Source: Muriicola soli (GTDB lineage Bacteria; Bacteroidota; Bacteroidia; Flavobacteriales; Flavobacteriaceae). Taken from it: a DNA stretch of 64,000 bases. The position numbers and the translations under genes were made by a program. This document shows positions 46,742 to 55,930 of the stretch, piece by piece (within the stretch, counting starts at the first letter, position 1; each line of letters starts with the position of its first letter). Location: assembly GCF_004139715.1 (NCBI RefSeq), contig NZ_CP035544.1, positions 620,001 through 684,000 of the forward strand, read 5' to 3'. The notes under the pieces are model-generated. The model was not told the origin of the DNA and did not search any database. It worked only from the letters and a program-made list of their open reading frames with translations.

Positions 46742-48202
46742 CTAAATCCGTTTGCGGATCATATATAAACCGAGGAAGGTAATTAGCCCATTAAAAGGAA
46801 GTAGTTCATATCCTATCTGATATCCTCCAAGGAATTCTGCGGGGAGATAGGACAGCCCCATTACGATAAGAACACAGGAAAGTGCAACGATCCAGACCAG
46901 CCGGTCCATAATCTGGTATTTGGTAAAAATCCCAAAAGCAAAGAGCCCCAGCAGAGGGCCATAGGTAAAGGTTGCCACCGTGAGCAGTCCGTCAATCACA
47001 TTGCGATCAAGGACGTATTTAAAGGCGATCACCACCAGGATCAAAAGCAAACTCATGCCCACATGCACTTTTTTTCTAAGTCTTTTTTGTTGAGAAACCT
47101 CTCTTTTTTCAATCCCCAGAAAATCCACACAAAAGGAGGTGGTGAGGGAGGTAAGCGCGCTGTCTGCACTGCTGTAGGCTGCGGCGATAAGGCCCAAAAT
47201 AAAGGTAGTGGCCACTACCATTCCCAAGCCACTGTTCAGTGCGATCTCAGGGAAGAGTAGATCAGATTTTGGTTCCCCATCCATCAGGGGGATGGCAACA
47301 TCATAACGGTCGGCATAAATAAAGAGAAGGGCCCCTAACAAAAGAAACACAAAGTTTACTACGATAAGGATTAGACTAAAGGACACCATATTTTTCTGGG
47401 CATCACCCAGGTTTTTGCAGGTGAGGTTCTTTTGCATCATATCCTGGTCCAGGCCTGTCATGCATATGGTGATAAACATCCCGCCAAGGAAGGATTTTAT
47501 AAAATGGTTCTTTTGAAAGAAATCGTCAGTGAACAATACCTTGCTGTACTCTTTCAACTCTTCAGAATCGAGAAATTCTGTAAAACCCCATCCTAATTTC
47601 TCATTGATAAAATAGATGGATAGCCCTACTGATAATAGCATGAAAAGAGTTTGCAGTGTATCGGTCCAAACTATGGTCTTGATACCTCCTCTGAACGTAT
47701 AGATCCAGATCAGAAGAATTGACAAGACTACGGTGAGTTCAAAGGGTACGTTCCAGGCATCAAAAACAAATTGCTGCAGTACTATGGCTACCAGAAAAAG
47801 CCGGAATGACGCGCCCAGAACTCTTGAGATAAAGAAAGAAACGGCTCCCACCTTGTAGCTCACAGTTCCAAATCGGCCCTGAAGGTATTCGTAAATTGAA
47901 GTAACGTTTAAGCGATAGTAAATGGGCAGGAGGACAAAGGCAATGACAAAATAACCCACCAGATATCCAAATACTACCTGCATATAGCTGAATTGAGAAG
48001 ATTCTACCCATCCCGGGACAGAGATAAAAGTAACTCCGGAGAGTGAAGCTCCTATCATTCCAAAGGCTACCACAAACCACGGGGATTTCTTCCCTGCCTT
48101 AAAAAAATCGGCATTGGAATCATTGCGTCCGGTGAGGTAGGAAATCAGGATCAGGACCAGGAAATATGCCCCGATCAGCAGCAGGATATGGGTGGCTGTC
48201 AT
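46742..48202 (-). CDS. Sodium:solute symporter family protein
   Basis: This 486-residue protein has about 13 transmembrane helices. Family segments are visible: [43 protein letters not shown], and [16 protein letters not shown]. The start is ATG 48202 (MTATHILLL); a TTG 21 bases upstream is in frame but lies in the recR promoter region. Substrate is not predictable from sequence (sugars, sialic acid or amino acids are possible). Confidence 0.9.
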   Translation of the reverse strand: MTATHILLLIGAYFLVLILISYLTGRNDSNADFFKAGKKSPWFVVAFGMIGASLSGVTFISVPGWVESSQFSYMQVVFGYLVGYFVIAFVLLPIYYRLNVTSIYEYLQGRFGTVSYKVGAVSFFISRVLGASFRLFLVAIVLQQFVFDAWNVPFELTVVLSILLIWIYTFRGGIKTIVWTDTLQTLFMLLSVGLSIYFINEKLGWGFTEFLDSEELKEYSKVLFTDDFFQKNHFIKSFLGGMFITICMTGLDQDMMQKNLTCKNLGDAQKNMVSFSLILIVVNFVFLLLGALLFIYADRYDVAIPLMDGEPKSDLLFPEIALNSGLGMVVATTFILGLIAAAYSSADSALTSLTTSFCVDFLGIEKREVSQQKRLRKKVHVGMSLLLILVVIAFKYVLDRNVIDGLLTVATFTYGPLLGLFAFGIFTKYQIMDRLVWIVALSCVLIVMGLSYLPAEFLGGYQIGYELLPFNGLITFLGLYMIRKRI

Positions 48203-48247
48203 GCAAATTAATTTCAGGCGCAAAGTACAAAAAGTAAAAATAGTACG

Positions 48248-48255
48248 TAATTTTG
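48248..48255 (+). promoter_or_regulatory. Candidate -7 element for recR
   Basis: TAATTTTG lies 5 bases before ATG 48261, so the transcript would be leaderless or nearly so. Confidence 0.5.
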
Positions 48256-48260
48256 CCGGT

Positions 48261-48884
48261 ATGGAATTCTCATCAAAACTTCTCGAAAATGCCGTTTATG
48301 AAATGTCTCAATTACCGGGCATTGGGAAGCGAACGGCACTTCGCCTGGTATTACATCTGCTGAAACAACCAGAGGCGCAGACAGGCAGATTGGCCAATGC
48401 TTTGGGGAGTCTTCGAAAGGATATCAAATTTTGCAGCAACTGTCATAATATCTCCGATGTGGTTCTCTGCGAAATCTGTGCAAACCCAAAAAGGGACAAG
48501 AGCCTGGTTTGTGTGGTAGAAGATATCAGGGATGTGATGGCCATTGAGAATACGAGCCAGTACAACGGTTTGTATCATGTGCTGGGCGGCAAGATCTCAC
48601 CAATGGAGGGAATTGGTCCCCAAGACCTTACCATTCAATCTCTGGTGGAAAAGGTAAAAAACGGCGCAATACGGGAGCTTATTTTTGCCATGAGCTCAAC
48701 TATGGAGGGAGATACCACTAATTTTTATATTTATAAGCAAATACAGGATCACGAACTCACTACATCAACGATCGCCAGGGGGATCGCCGTAGGTGATGAA
48801 TTGGAATTTGCCGACGAAATTACGCTCGGCAGGAGTATAATTCATAGAATTCCATTCGAGTCCTCCCTAAAGGCAAATGGGTAG
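48261..48884 (+). CDS. recR: Recombination mediator protein RecR
   Basis: This 207-residue protein acts with RecO/RecF to load RecA at gaps. It has the helix-hairpin-helix ([17 protein letters not shown]), the zinc finger with paired cysteines (CSNC, CEIC), and the Toprim domain ([31 protein letters not shown]). ATG 48261 gives the family start [12 protein letters not shown]; an ATG 69 bases upstream would add 23 residues unlike RecR. It diverges from the symporter gene. Confidence 0.95.
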   Translation: MEFSSKLLENAVYEMSQLPGIGKRTALRLVLHLLKQPEAQTGRLANALGSLRKDIKFCSNCHNISDVVLCEICANPKRDKSLVCVVEDIRDVMAIENTSQYNGLYHVLGGKISPMEGIGPQDLTIQSLVEKVKNGAIRELIFAMSSTMEGDTTNFYIYKQIQDHELTTSTIARGIAVGDELEFADEITLGRSIIHRIPFESSLKANG

Positions 48885-48922
48885 AGAATATTGAAACTTT
48901 AATGAATAGACCAAAAATTTAG

Positions 48923-48930
48923 TATTTTTG
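48923..48930 (+). promoter_or_regulatory. Candidate -7 element for the E2 gene
   Basis: TATTTTTG lies 37 bases before ATG 48968. A TTG at 48891 could be a -33 element but is rather far. Confidence 0.5.
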
Positions 48931-48967
48931 CAAAAATATTGTTCTAAATAAGGCTCTTAATAAGAAT

Positions 48968-50326
48968 ATGTCAAAATTCGAATTGAAACTTCCACAAATG
49001 GGGGAAAGCGTTGCGGAAGCTACCCTCACTACCTGGCTCAAAGAGGTGGGTGACACCATAGAAATGGACGAGGCTGTCTTTGAGATCGCTACGGATAAGG
49101 TAGACTCAGAAGTTCCGAGTGAGGTGGAAGGAGTCCTGCTTGAAAAGCTTTTTGAAGTAGACGATGTCATTAAAGTAGGGCAAACCGTGGCAGTAATCGA
49201 AATTGAAGGTGATACTTCTTCGAATTCCACTCCTGCTCAGGAAACCGACAGTGAAGAGGAAACCCTGCCTGAAGAGGTGAGGGCAACTGTGGAACAGCCC
49301 ATGATTCAGGCTAAGGAAACTGTTGCCGCCCCCGTGGCCGACTTTTCTTCCTCTGAGCGGTTCTACTCCCCTCTGGTAAAAAATATAGCAAAACAGGAGT
49401 CGATCTCCATCCAAGAACTTGATTCCATAGAAGGTACAGGCCTGGAAGGCCGGGTGACAAAAAACGATATCCTCGCTTATATAGATCAACGAAAGAATGG
49501 GGATGGTAGTCAGACTCCGGCAACGCAACAAGCACCCGTGCCAAAACCAGCTCCTGATAAGGAAAAACAGGCTGCCCCTGAAGTATCCCATAAGGTAACT
49601 ACAGCAAAGGCCAGTGAGGCAGATGAGGTGATACCGATGACCCGAATGGGTAAACTCATTGCGCAACACATGACGGATAGTATATCTACTTCCGCCCATG
49701 TACAGAGTTTTATTGAGGTTGACGTAACCAAGGTTGTGAATTGGCGAAACAAGGTAAAAGAATCCTTTGAAAAGAGGGAAGGAGAGAAACTCACCTTTAC
49801 TCCTATCTTTATGGAGGCCGTCGCCAAGGCCCTGAAAAAGTTTCCCATGGTAAACATCTCGGTGAGTGGGGATAGCGTCATCAAAAAGAAAAATATCAAC
49901 ATTGGAATGGCGGCAGCCTTGCCTGATGGAAATCTTATTGTCCCGGTCATAAAGAATGCCGACCAGCTCAATCTGGTTGGGATGGCTAAAGTGGTCAATG
50001 ACCTGGCGAACAGGGCCAGAACTAACAACCTCAAACCCGATGAGGTAAAGGACGGAACTTATACCGTTACCAACGTGGGTACTTTTGGAAGTGTTTTTGG
50101 CACACCCATTATTAATCAGCCGCAGGTAGGTATCCTCGCATTAGGGGCCATCCGAAAAGTTCCTGCAGTTATAGAGACTGCCGAGGGCGACTTTATTGGA
50201 ATTCGAAGTAAAATGTTCCTGTCTCACAGTTATGATCACAGGGTTGTGAACGGAGCCATGGGAGGGATGTTTGTCAAAGCTGTGGCAGATTATCTCGAAG
50301 ATTGGGATGCACAGCGGGAAATCTAA
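48968..50326 (+). CDS. 2-oxo acid dehydrogenase E2 (dihydrolipoamide acyltransferase), branched-chain type likely
   Basis: This 452-residue protein has one N-terminal lipoyl domain (lipoylation Lys44 in IATDKVDSEVPS), a peripheral-subunit-binding domain (about residues 135-175, YSPLVKNIAKQESI), an Ala/Pro/Gln-rich linker, and a C-terminal catalytic domain ending SHSYDHRVVNGAMGGMF. The catalytic HxxxDG motif reads HRVVNG, with Asn for Asp, a form I associate with branched-chain-type E2 of this phylum. It would transfer acyl groups to CoA. E1 and E3 genes are not nearby. Confidence 0.92.
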   Translation: MSKFELKLPQMGESVAEATLTTWLKEVGDTIEMDEAVFEIATDKVDSEVPSEVEGVLLEKLFEVDDVIKVGQTVAVIEIEGDTSSNSTPAQETDSEEETLPEEVRATVEQPMIQAKETVAAPVADFSSSERFYSPLVKNIAKQESISIQELDSIEGTGLEGRVTKNDILAYIDQRKNGDGSQTPATQQAPVPKPAPDKEKQAAPEVSHKVTTAKASEADEVIPMTRMGKLIAQHMTDSISTSAHVQSFIEVDVTKVVNWRNKVKESFEKREGEKLTFTPIFMEAVAKALKKFPMVNISVSGDSVIKKKNINIGMAAALPDGNLIVPVIKNADQLNLVGMAKVVNDLANRARTNNLKPDEVKDGTYTVTNVGTFGSVFGTPIINQPQVGILALGAIRKVPAVIETAEGDFIGIRSKMFLSHSYDHRVVNGAMGGMFVKAVADYLEDWDAQREI

Positions 50327-50375
50327 GCTTTTCTCCGGAATCCATAAAGATCTGCTTCACGTATAAACTGAGCAC

Positions 50376-51149
50376 ATGAAATTAAACCTGACCAAGCCTA
50401 TCTGTTTTTTTGATCTCGAAACCACGGGAACCAATGTGGCTAAGGATCGAATTGTTGAAATTTCTATTTTAAAAGTATTACCTAACGGTGAGAAGGAACA
50501 GCGGACCTGGTTAGTGAACCCCGAATGTGAAATTCCCGAGCAGGTAGTGGCCATTCACGGTATCTCCAATGAAAAGGTCGCGAACGAACCCACCTTTGCC
50601 GAATTGTCTAAAGAAATTTACCAATTTATAAAGGATAGTGATCTGGGAGGGTTTAACTCGGATCGATTTGATATCCCACTTCTCGCAGAGGAAATGCTGC
50701 GGGCCGGAGTAGACTTCGACATGAAAAATATGGTATCAATAGACGTTCAGACCATCTTTCACAAAATGGAGCAACGTACTCTTTCCGCTGCCTTTAAATT
50801 TTATTGCGATAAAGAATTGGTAGGGGCACATGGGGCTAAGGCCGATACGGAAGCTACTTACGAGGTATTGCTGGCTCAGTTAGATCGATATCCCGATCTG
50901 GAGAATAATGTGAAAAAGTTAGCGGATTTCTCTACCTATCGTCAGAATGCCGACTTTGCGGGCTTTATCGGATTCGATGAAGATGAAGAAGAAATTTTCA
51001 CCTTTGGGAAACACAAAGGAAAGAAGGTAAGTGTGGTACTAGAAGAAGAACCGGGTTATTTTGGCTGGATACTCAATGCAGACTTTCCCCTTTATACCAA
51101 AAAAATACTCACCCAGATAAAATTGAGGAAACTCAACAACAAAATCTAG
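50376..51149 (+). CDS. DnaQ-like 3'-5' exonuclease with C-terminal DUF3820-like segment
   Basis: This 257-residue protein has the DEDDh exonuclease core: FFDLETTGT (ExoI), GGFNSDRFDIPLL (ExoII) and VGAHGAKADTEATYEVL (ExoIII, His and Asp). After about residue 205 comes a separate small segment (FTFGKHKGKKVSVVLEEEPGYFGWI) that resembles DUF3820-type modules found with exonucleases. Probably processes DNA 3' ends. The next gene follows after 11 bases. Confidence 0.9.
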   Translation: MKLNLTKPICFFDLETTGTNVAKDRIVEISILKVLPNGEKEQRTWLVNPECEIPEQVVAIHGISNEKVANEPTFAELSKEIYQFIKDSDLGGFNSDRFDIPLLAEEMLRAGVDFDMKNMVSIDVQTIFHKMEQRTLSAAFKFYCDKELVGAHGAKADTEATYEVLLAQLDRYPDLENNVKKLADFSTYRQNADFAGFIGFDEDEEEIFTFGKHKGKKVSVVLEEEPGYFGWILNADFPLYTKKILTQIKLRKLNNKI

Positions 51150-51160
51150 CGGGCAGGAAG

Positions 51161-51772
51161 ATGAAACTAATTTGCATCGGACGCAACTATACTGAACACA
51201 TAAAGGAACTTTCTAATGAAAGACCTGATGATCCGGTGGTCTTCATTAAACCAGACTCTGCAGTCTTGCCTAAGGAGCAAGCCTTTTACATCCCTGAGTT
51301 TACTGAGGAGGTACACTACGAAGTTGAGGTTCTGGTTAAAATCAAGAAGGTAGGAAAACACATTGATACCCGATTTGCTCATAAATATTATGACGAGATC
51401 GGTCTGGGAATCGATTTTACAGCGCGGGACCTGCAAGCAAAACTGAAGGAAAAAGGTTTGCCCTGGGAAAAAGCAAAGGGATTTGACGGAGCCGCCGTTA
51501 TAGGGAAATGGTTGCCCAAAAAACAGTTTGAGGGTATGGGGCAATTGAATTTTGACCTGTCGAAGAACGGGGAAATAGTACAACAGGGAAATACTGCAGA
51601 TATGTTGTGGTCCATAGATGAACTCATCAGCTATGTTTCCCGATTTTTTACCTTAAAAAAAGGGGATATACTATTTACCGGTACCCCTTCAGGTGTTGGC
51701 AAAGTAAGTCCAAATGATTACCTTTCCGGCAGATTGGAAGGGGTAGAAATGTTTCGATTAAAAATTAAGTAG
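51161..51772 (+). CDS. Fumarylacetoacetate hydrolase family protein
   Basis: This 203-residue protein is a single FAH domain, with metal ligands in EVHYEVEVLVKI and the substrate region FTARDLQAKLKEKGLPWEKAKGFDGAA, plus TGTPSGVG near the end. Family members hydrolyse or decarboxylate beta-diketo acids such as acylpyruvates or oxaloacetate. The next gene starts immediately after its stop, within a run from the exonuclease through cinA. Confidence 0.9.
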   Translation: MKLICIGRNYTEHIKELSNERPDDPVVFIKPDSAVLPKEQAFYIPEFTEEVHYEVEVLVKIKKVGKHIDTRFAHKYYDEIGLGIDFTARDLQAKLKEKGLPWEKAKGFDGAAVIGKWLPKKQFEGMGQLNFDLSKNGEIVQQGNTADMLWSIDELISYVSRFFTLKKGDILFTGTPSGVGKVSPNDYLSGRLEGVEMFRLKIK

Positions 51773-52111
51773 ATGATCTATAGTCTGGATAAATTAAATG
51801 AAATGGCGGATGGAGACGATGATTTTGTCCTGTCTGTAATAACCGTTTTTCTGGAAGAAGTGCCTCAGGATCTTGAAGATCTCGAAAAAGCCATCCAGGA
51901 AGACGACCATGAGAATGTCTATAAACTGGCACATAAAATTAAGCCTAATGTAGACATCCTTGGGATGGAACAGACCAGAGCCATTGCCCTGGAAATTGAA
52001 ACCCTTGGAAAGGATGAGAAAAACAAAGATATAATTGAGGCCAGATTCCCTGCCTTAAAAAAGGATATTCACCAGGTTATCTCTGAGTTGCGTAAAGACT
52101 TCGACGTATAA
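51773..52111 (+). CDS. Stand-alone Hpt-domain phosphotransfer protein
   Basis: This 112-residue protein is one Hpt four-helix domain, with the phosphorylatable His54 in VYKLAHKIKPNVDILG. It would pass phosphate between a hybrid histidine kinase and a response regulator, neither of which is in the window. It begins directly after the FAH gene and its stop overlaps the cinA start by one base (TAATG), so expression is coupled. Confidence 0.88.
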   Translation: MIYSLDKLNEMADGDDDFVLSVITVFLEEVPQDLEDLEKAIQEDDHENVYKLAHKIKPNVDILGMEQTRAIALEIETLGKDEKNKDIIEARFPALKKDIHQVISELRKDFDV

Positions 52112-53358
52112 TGCTCGCAGAAATTATCACAATTGGTGATGAAATCCTGATTGGCCAGATTATTGACACCAATTCTGCCTATCTCGCTACTGAGCTCAAT
52201 AAAATAGGAATTTCTGTTTTCCAAATTACCTCAATTCAAGATGAGAAGGAGCATATCTTGACGGCTCTTGAGGAGGCCTCCGGGAGGGCACAGCTCATTT
52301 TTTTAACCGGCGGTTTGGGTCCTACCAAAGACGATATTACCAAACTCACCCTTTGCGAATATTTTAATGACAGTATGGTCCTCCACGAGGAGGTATTAAA
52401 GCATATTGAGTACCTTTTTAAAACCTATATCTCCACGCCTATATCTGAGGTCAATCGGAAACAAGCGTATTTGCCGTCCAAAGCTGAGCCGTTGCACAAC
52501 AAATACGGTACAGCACCCGGGATGTGGATAGAGGAAAATGGAAAAGTTTTTGTTTCACTTCCCGGAGTGCCTTATGAGATGAAGGAACTACTGTCTAAAC
52601 AGGTGCTCCCACGGATCACGGAAAAGTTTAGAACACCCTTCATCCTGCATAAGACCATAATGACTTACGGATTAGGTGAGAGCGCTATCGCCGAACGTAT
52701 TGCGGAAATCGAAGACACCCTGCCCTCCTATATAAAACTGGCTTATCTGCCCAATCTGGGGAAAGTTAGGCTTCGGCTTACGGCCAAAGGCCCCGATAAG
52801 GCTGAACTGGAAAGAGGTATGCAGGAGGTTTCAGGAAAGATCTACAAAACCATTGGGGATTTAATTACCGGGGAAGAAGAGGAAGGAACTATAGAGGCTG
52901 TATTGGGGAAGCTACTCCTTTCCAAACATAAGACTATGGCCACCGCTGAGAGTTTTACCGGAGGGAAGATCGCAGAGCAAATTACTGCCGTACCTGGAGC
53001 ATCCGGATATTTTATCGGGGGGGTGGTAAGCTATGCTACCCGGACCAAGATCGATATCCTTAAAGTGCCGGAAGCACTCATCGAAAAGCATTCTGTGGTA
53101 AGTGCTGAAGTGGCATCCGCAATGGCAGAAAATATCCGTTCCATGATGAATTCAGATCTGGGGATTGCAACGACAGGAAACGCCGGACCCACAAAAGGTG
53201 ATTCTGATGCGCCTATCGGTACAGTTTTTATTGCCGTATCTAGTGAAAAGGGAACAATAGTGGAAAAATTTTCAATGGGGAATCATCGCGTAAGGATTGT
53301 ACAGAAAGGCGTCCATAAGGCCATGGAAATGTTGCGTCAGGAAATTTTAAAATTCTAA
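52111..53358 (+). CDS. cinA: CinA-family protein: MoaB-like domain plus nicotinamide-nucleotide amidase domain
   Basis: This 415-residue protein has an N-terminal molybdopterin-binding-like domain (IITIGDEILIGQIIDTNSAYLA, FLTGGLGPTKDDITK) and a C-terminal PncC-type amidase (TMATAESFTGGKIAEQITAVPGASGYFIGGVVSYA). The full-length bifunctional form is present; it recycles nicotinamide mononucleotide and may act on ADP-ribose. Its start codon overlaps the Hpt stop. The ribosomal cluster after it has its own promoter. Confidence 0.93.
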   Translation: MLAEIITIGDEILIGQIIDTNSAYLATELNKIGISVFQITSIQDEKEHILTALEEASGRAQLIFLTGGLGPTKDDITKLTLCEYFNDSMVLHEEVLKHIEYLFKTYISTPISEVNRKQAYLPSKAEPLHNKYGTAPGMWIEENGKVFVSLPGVPYEMKELLSKQVLPRITEKFRTPFILHKTIMTYGLGESAIAERIAEIEDTLPSYIKLAYLPNLGKVRLRLTAKGPDKAELERGMQEVSGKIYKTIGDLITGEEEEGTIEAVLGKLLLSKHKTMATAESFTGGKIAEQITAVPGASGYFIGGVVSYATRTKIDILKVPEALIEKHSVVSAEVASAMAENIRSMMNSDLGIATTGNAGPTKGDSDAPIGTVFIAVSSEKGTIVEKFSMGNHRVRIVQKGVHKAMEMLRQEILKF

Positions 53359-53364
53359 AAAAGA

Positions 53365-53397
53365 TTTTTGCTCTTCCACGAAAATGACGTAAATTTG
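53365..53397 (+). promoter_or_regulatory. Promoter of the rpmB-rpmG-DUF4295 cluster
   Basis: TTTTTG and TAAATTTG are 19 bases apart, the expected Bacteroidota -33/-7 pair; the -7 ends 33 bases before ATG 53431. Confidence 0.65.
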
Positions 53398-53430
53398 CAT
53401 CCTGTTTTAAACATTGTAAAGTAGAGCACC

Positions 53431-53667
53431 ATGTCTAAAGTTTGCGAAATTACCGGGAAGAGGGCGATGTTCGGGAATAACGTATCGTTTTCGATCAATA
53501 AAACCAGGAGAAGGTTTGATGTGAATCTTTCCAAAAAGAGATTCTATATTCCTGAAGAAGATCGCTGGATTACTTTAAAAGTATCGGCAAGAGCTCTTAA
53601 AAGTATACACAAAAAAGGAATTTCTGCGGTTTTGAAAGAAGCACGTCAGAATGGAATATTAAAGTAA
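53431..53667 (+). CDS. rpmB: Large ribosomal subunit protein bL28
   Basis: This 78-residue basic protein has the L28 core (CEITGKRAMFGNNVSFSINKTRRRFDVNL, ITLKVSARALKSIHKKG). It is the first gene of a short cluster with rpmG (19-base gap) and DUF4295 (6-base gap), the standard flavobacterial order, followed by ftsY. Length is normal. Confidence 0.96.
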   Translation: MSKVCEITGKRAMFGNNVSFSINKTRRRFDVNLSKKRFYIPEEDRWITLKVSARALKSIHKKGISAVLKEARQNGILK

Positions 53668-53686
53668 GCCAACAAAATAGGATACC

Positions 53687-53869
53687 ATGGCAAAAAAAGG
53701 AAATAGGGTTCAGGTGATCCTGGAGTGTACAGAACATAAGGAGTCCGGCATGCCCGGAACTTCCAGGTACATTACTACCAAAAATAAAAAGAATACTCCA
53801 GACCGTTTGGAGATCAAGAAATTCAATCCCATTCTGAAAAGAATGACAGTTCATAAAGAGATAAAGTAA
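53687..53869 (+). CDS. rpmG: Large ribosomal subunit protein bL33
   Basis: This 60-residue protein has the L33 core ([34 protein letters not shown]). Only one cysteine is present, so it is the zinc-free (C-minus) form. It lies between rpmB and the DUF4295 gene. Confidence 0.96.
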   Translation: MAKKGNRVQVILECTEHKESGMPGTSRYITTKNKKNTPDRLEIKKFNPILKRMTVHKEIK

Positions 53870-53875
53870 GAAGAC

Positions 53876-54028
53876 ATGGCAAAGAAGACCGTAGCAACCC
53901 TTCAGGGAAAATCAAAGAGATTGACCAAAGCGATAAAAATGGTAAAATCGCCTAAGAGTGGCGCTTATACTTTCGTGGAGTCTGTCATGCCTCCGGAGAT
54001 GGTAAACGAGTGGCTTTCCAAAAAATAG
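53876..54028 (+). CDS. DUF4295 small basic protein, ribosome-associated by context
   Basis: This 50-residue protein (MAKKTVATLQGKSKRLTKAI..., ending NEWLSKK) starts six bases after rpmG and ends 22 bases before the terminator at 54050. It is basic and matches DUF4295, a Bacteroidota-restricted family regularly placed after L28 and L33. I recall that a Flavobacterium johnsoniae ribosome structure described a new protein, bL38, and suspect this is that family, but I cannot confirm it. Confidence 0.88.
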   Translation: MAKKTVATLQGKSKRLTKAIKMVKSPKSGAYTFVESVMPPEMVNEWLSKK

Positions 54029-54049
54029 TAAGCCCCGCTAAACGAATTC

Positions 54050-54078
54050 AGCCGCTCTCTCAGGATAGCGGCTTTTTT
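54050..54078 (+). terminator. Intrinsic terminator after the ribosomal cluster
   Basis: AGCCGCT / AGCGGCT form a 7-base stem with a 10-base loop, followed by six T. Confidence 0.85.
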
Positions 54079-54084
54079 ATTTAT

Positions 54085-54092
54085 TATATTTG
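54085..54092 (+). promoter_or_regulatory. Candidate -7 element for ftsY
   Basis: TATATTTG lies directly after the terminator and 25 bases before ATG 54117. Confidence 0.5.
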
Positions 54093-54116
54093 GTTCCGCC
54101 AAGGAACAGCCATCCC

Positions 54117-55070
54117 ATGAGTATTTTTAAAAAGATATTTTCTACTGAGAAAAAGCAAACCCTGGACAAGGGACTGGAAAAATCCAAAACCAGTTTTTTT
54201 TCCAAATTGGGGAAAGCCGTAGCCGGTAAATCCAAGGTTGATGACGAGGTGCTCGACAACCTTGAAGAGGTTCTGGTCACTTCTGACGTAGGTGTTAATA
54301 CCACCCTTAAAATCATCGAACGTATTGAAAAACGAGTTGCCGCTGATAAATATCTGGGAACCGATGAGCTCAACCTCATCCTAAGGGAAGAAATAGCAGG
54401 ATTACTCTCAGAAACTCATACAGGAGAAGCCGCCGACTTTGATCTGCCTGCAGACAAAAAGCCCTATGTAATCATGGTGGTTGGAGTCAATGGAGTAGGT
54501 AAAACAACAACCATTGGCAAATTAGCACATCAATTCAAAAACAAAGGTCGTTCTGTCATTCTGGGCGCAGCCGATACTTTTAGGGCTGCAGCCATTGACC
54601 AGTTACAGGTTTGGGCAGATCGGGTAGAAGTGCCGATCGTCAAGCAAAAGATGGGAAGTGACCCGGCTTCTGTGGCTTTTGACACTCTAAGTGCAGCAAT
54701 ATCCAAAGAAGCGGATGTCGTATTGATAGATACGGCAGGTCGCCTGCACAATAAGGTGAACCTCATGAATGAATTAAGTAAGGTAAAACGCGTGATGCAA
54801 AAAGTTGTACCCGATGCACCTCACGAAGTACTTTTGGTCCTCGATGGCTCTACAGGACAAAACGCCTTTGAGCAGGCCAAACAGTTTACAAAGGCTACGG
54901 AAGTAAGCTCACTGGCCGTAACAAAACTCGATGGTACCGCAAAAGGAGGGGTAGTGATTGGGATCTCAGACCAATTTCAAATCCCTGTAAAATACATCGG
55001 GGTGGGAGAGCGGATTGAGGATCTGCAGGTCTTTAATAAATATGAATTTGTAGATTCTTTCTTCAGTTGA
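54117..55070 (+). CDS. ftsY: Signal recognition particle receptor FtsY
   Basis: This 317-residue GTPase docks ribosome-SRP complexes at the membrane. The G motifs are intact: GVNGVGKTTTIGKLA, DTAGRLHNK and TKLDGTAKGG. The acidic A domain of E. coli is absent, as is usual in this phylum; a short basic N-terminus (MSIFKKIFSTEKK) probably touches the membrane. ATG 54117 is chosen because the in-frame TTG at 54090 overlaps the promoter. Its stop overlaps the next start (TTGA). Confidence 0.96.
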   Translation: MSIFKKIFSTEKKQTLDKGLEKSKTSFFSKLGKAVAGKSKVDDEVLDNLEEVLVTSDVGVNTTLKIIERIEKRVAADKYLGTDELNLILREEIAGLLSETHTGEAADFDLPADKKPYVIMVVGVNGVGKTTTIGKLAHQFKNKGRSVILGAADTFRAAAIDQLQVWADRVEVPIVKQKMGSDPASVAFDTLSAAISKEADVVLIDTAGRLHNKVNLMNELSKVKRVMQKVVPDAPHEVLLVLDGSTGQNAFEQAKQFTKATEVSSLAVTKLDGTAKGGVVIGISDQFQIPVKYIGVGERIEDLQVFNKYEFVDSFFS

Positions 55071-55930
55071 AAACAGGTGCTACAATTGGTCTTCTCTTTT
55101 TATTTCTCTGGTCAGTACCAGCCACAGCACAGTTAGAACATCCTAAAGCAAGCCCTTTTGCCAGCATTAGCCAGGACATTGGCCTGTCCTCGGTTAAGGT
55201 GGAATATTCTCGGCCCGCAGTGAAAGGCCGGAAACTTTTTGGGGGGCTTGTACCATATGGGCGAATCTGGCGGGTTGGAGCTAATGAATCGACAAAATTA
55301 ACAACAGATGCAGAACTCGAGATTCAGGGAAATGTTTTGGCTCCCGGTACCTATGCATTGTATGCTTTTCCGGAGGAAGACAGATGGGAGGTTGTATTTC
55401 ACAATAACACCACCCACTGGGGCGATGGCCGTACCGCCTACAATCCGGAAGAAGATGCTTTTAGAATAAAGGTAAAACCGAGGCTAACTGATGACTGGCA
55501 GGAGAATCTTCTCATCTGCCTTGATTCCATCACTCATAACGGAGCGATAATGCAATGGAAGTGGGGTCATACCCTAATTTCTATTCCCCTGGTTGTCAAT
55601 ACCCGAAAAATCATGCTGGAGGCCATAGAACAGGGTCTTAAACAATCAGCAACTGCCCAAACTTATTACGAAGCCGCACGGTATTTACAGGAAGAGGGAA
55701 TTGAATATCCCAAAGCGCTACAATATCTGGAAAAGGCTATTGCCATCGGCGGCGACACTTACTATTTTTACAGAGTTAGGGCGATAGTACAAGCAGGCCT
55801 GAAAGACTATCCGGCTGCCATAAAATCGGCCAAACGCTCACTTTCCCTCGCTGAAGCTGAAGGGAAGGACGAATTTGTCAGAATTAATCAGGAAAATATC
55901 TCAAAATGGGAGAAATTATTAAAAGAGTAA
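55067..55930 (+). CDS. DUF2911 secreted protein with C-terminal TPR-like helices
   Basis: This 287-residue protein has a signal peptide (IGLLFLFLWSVPATAQ) and a DUF2911 beta-sandwich at about residues 30-170 (KVEYSRPAVKGRKLFGG, GRIWRVGANESTKL, LAPGTYALYAFP). Residues about 195-285 are helical pairs similar to TPRs (YPKALQYLEKAIAIGG, YPAAIKSAKRSL). TTG 55067 is the start because a TGA lies shortly upstream in frame. It overlaps ftsY by four bases and the next gene by 25. Function is unknown. Confidence 0.85.
   Translation: MKTGATIGLLFLFLWSVPATAQLEHPKASPFASISQDIGLSSVKVEYSRPAVKGRKLFGGLVPYGRIWRVGANESTKLTTDAELEIQGNVLAPGTYALYAFPEEDRWEVVFHNNTTHWGDGRTAYNPEEDAFRIKVKPRLTDDWQENLLICLDSITHNGAIMQWKWGHTLISIPLVVNTRKIMLEAIEQGLKQSATAQTYYEAARYLQEEGIEYPKALQYLEKAIAIGGDTYYFYRVRAIVQAGLKDYPAAIKSAKRSLSLAEAEGKDEFVRINQENISKWEKLLKE

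Noticed and set aside
49106-49699. 197-codon open frame opposite the E2 gene
   Set aside because: Antisense to a well-supported E2 with lipoyl, PSBD and catalytic domains; composition is that of a shadow frame.
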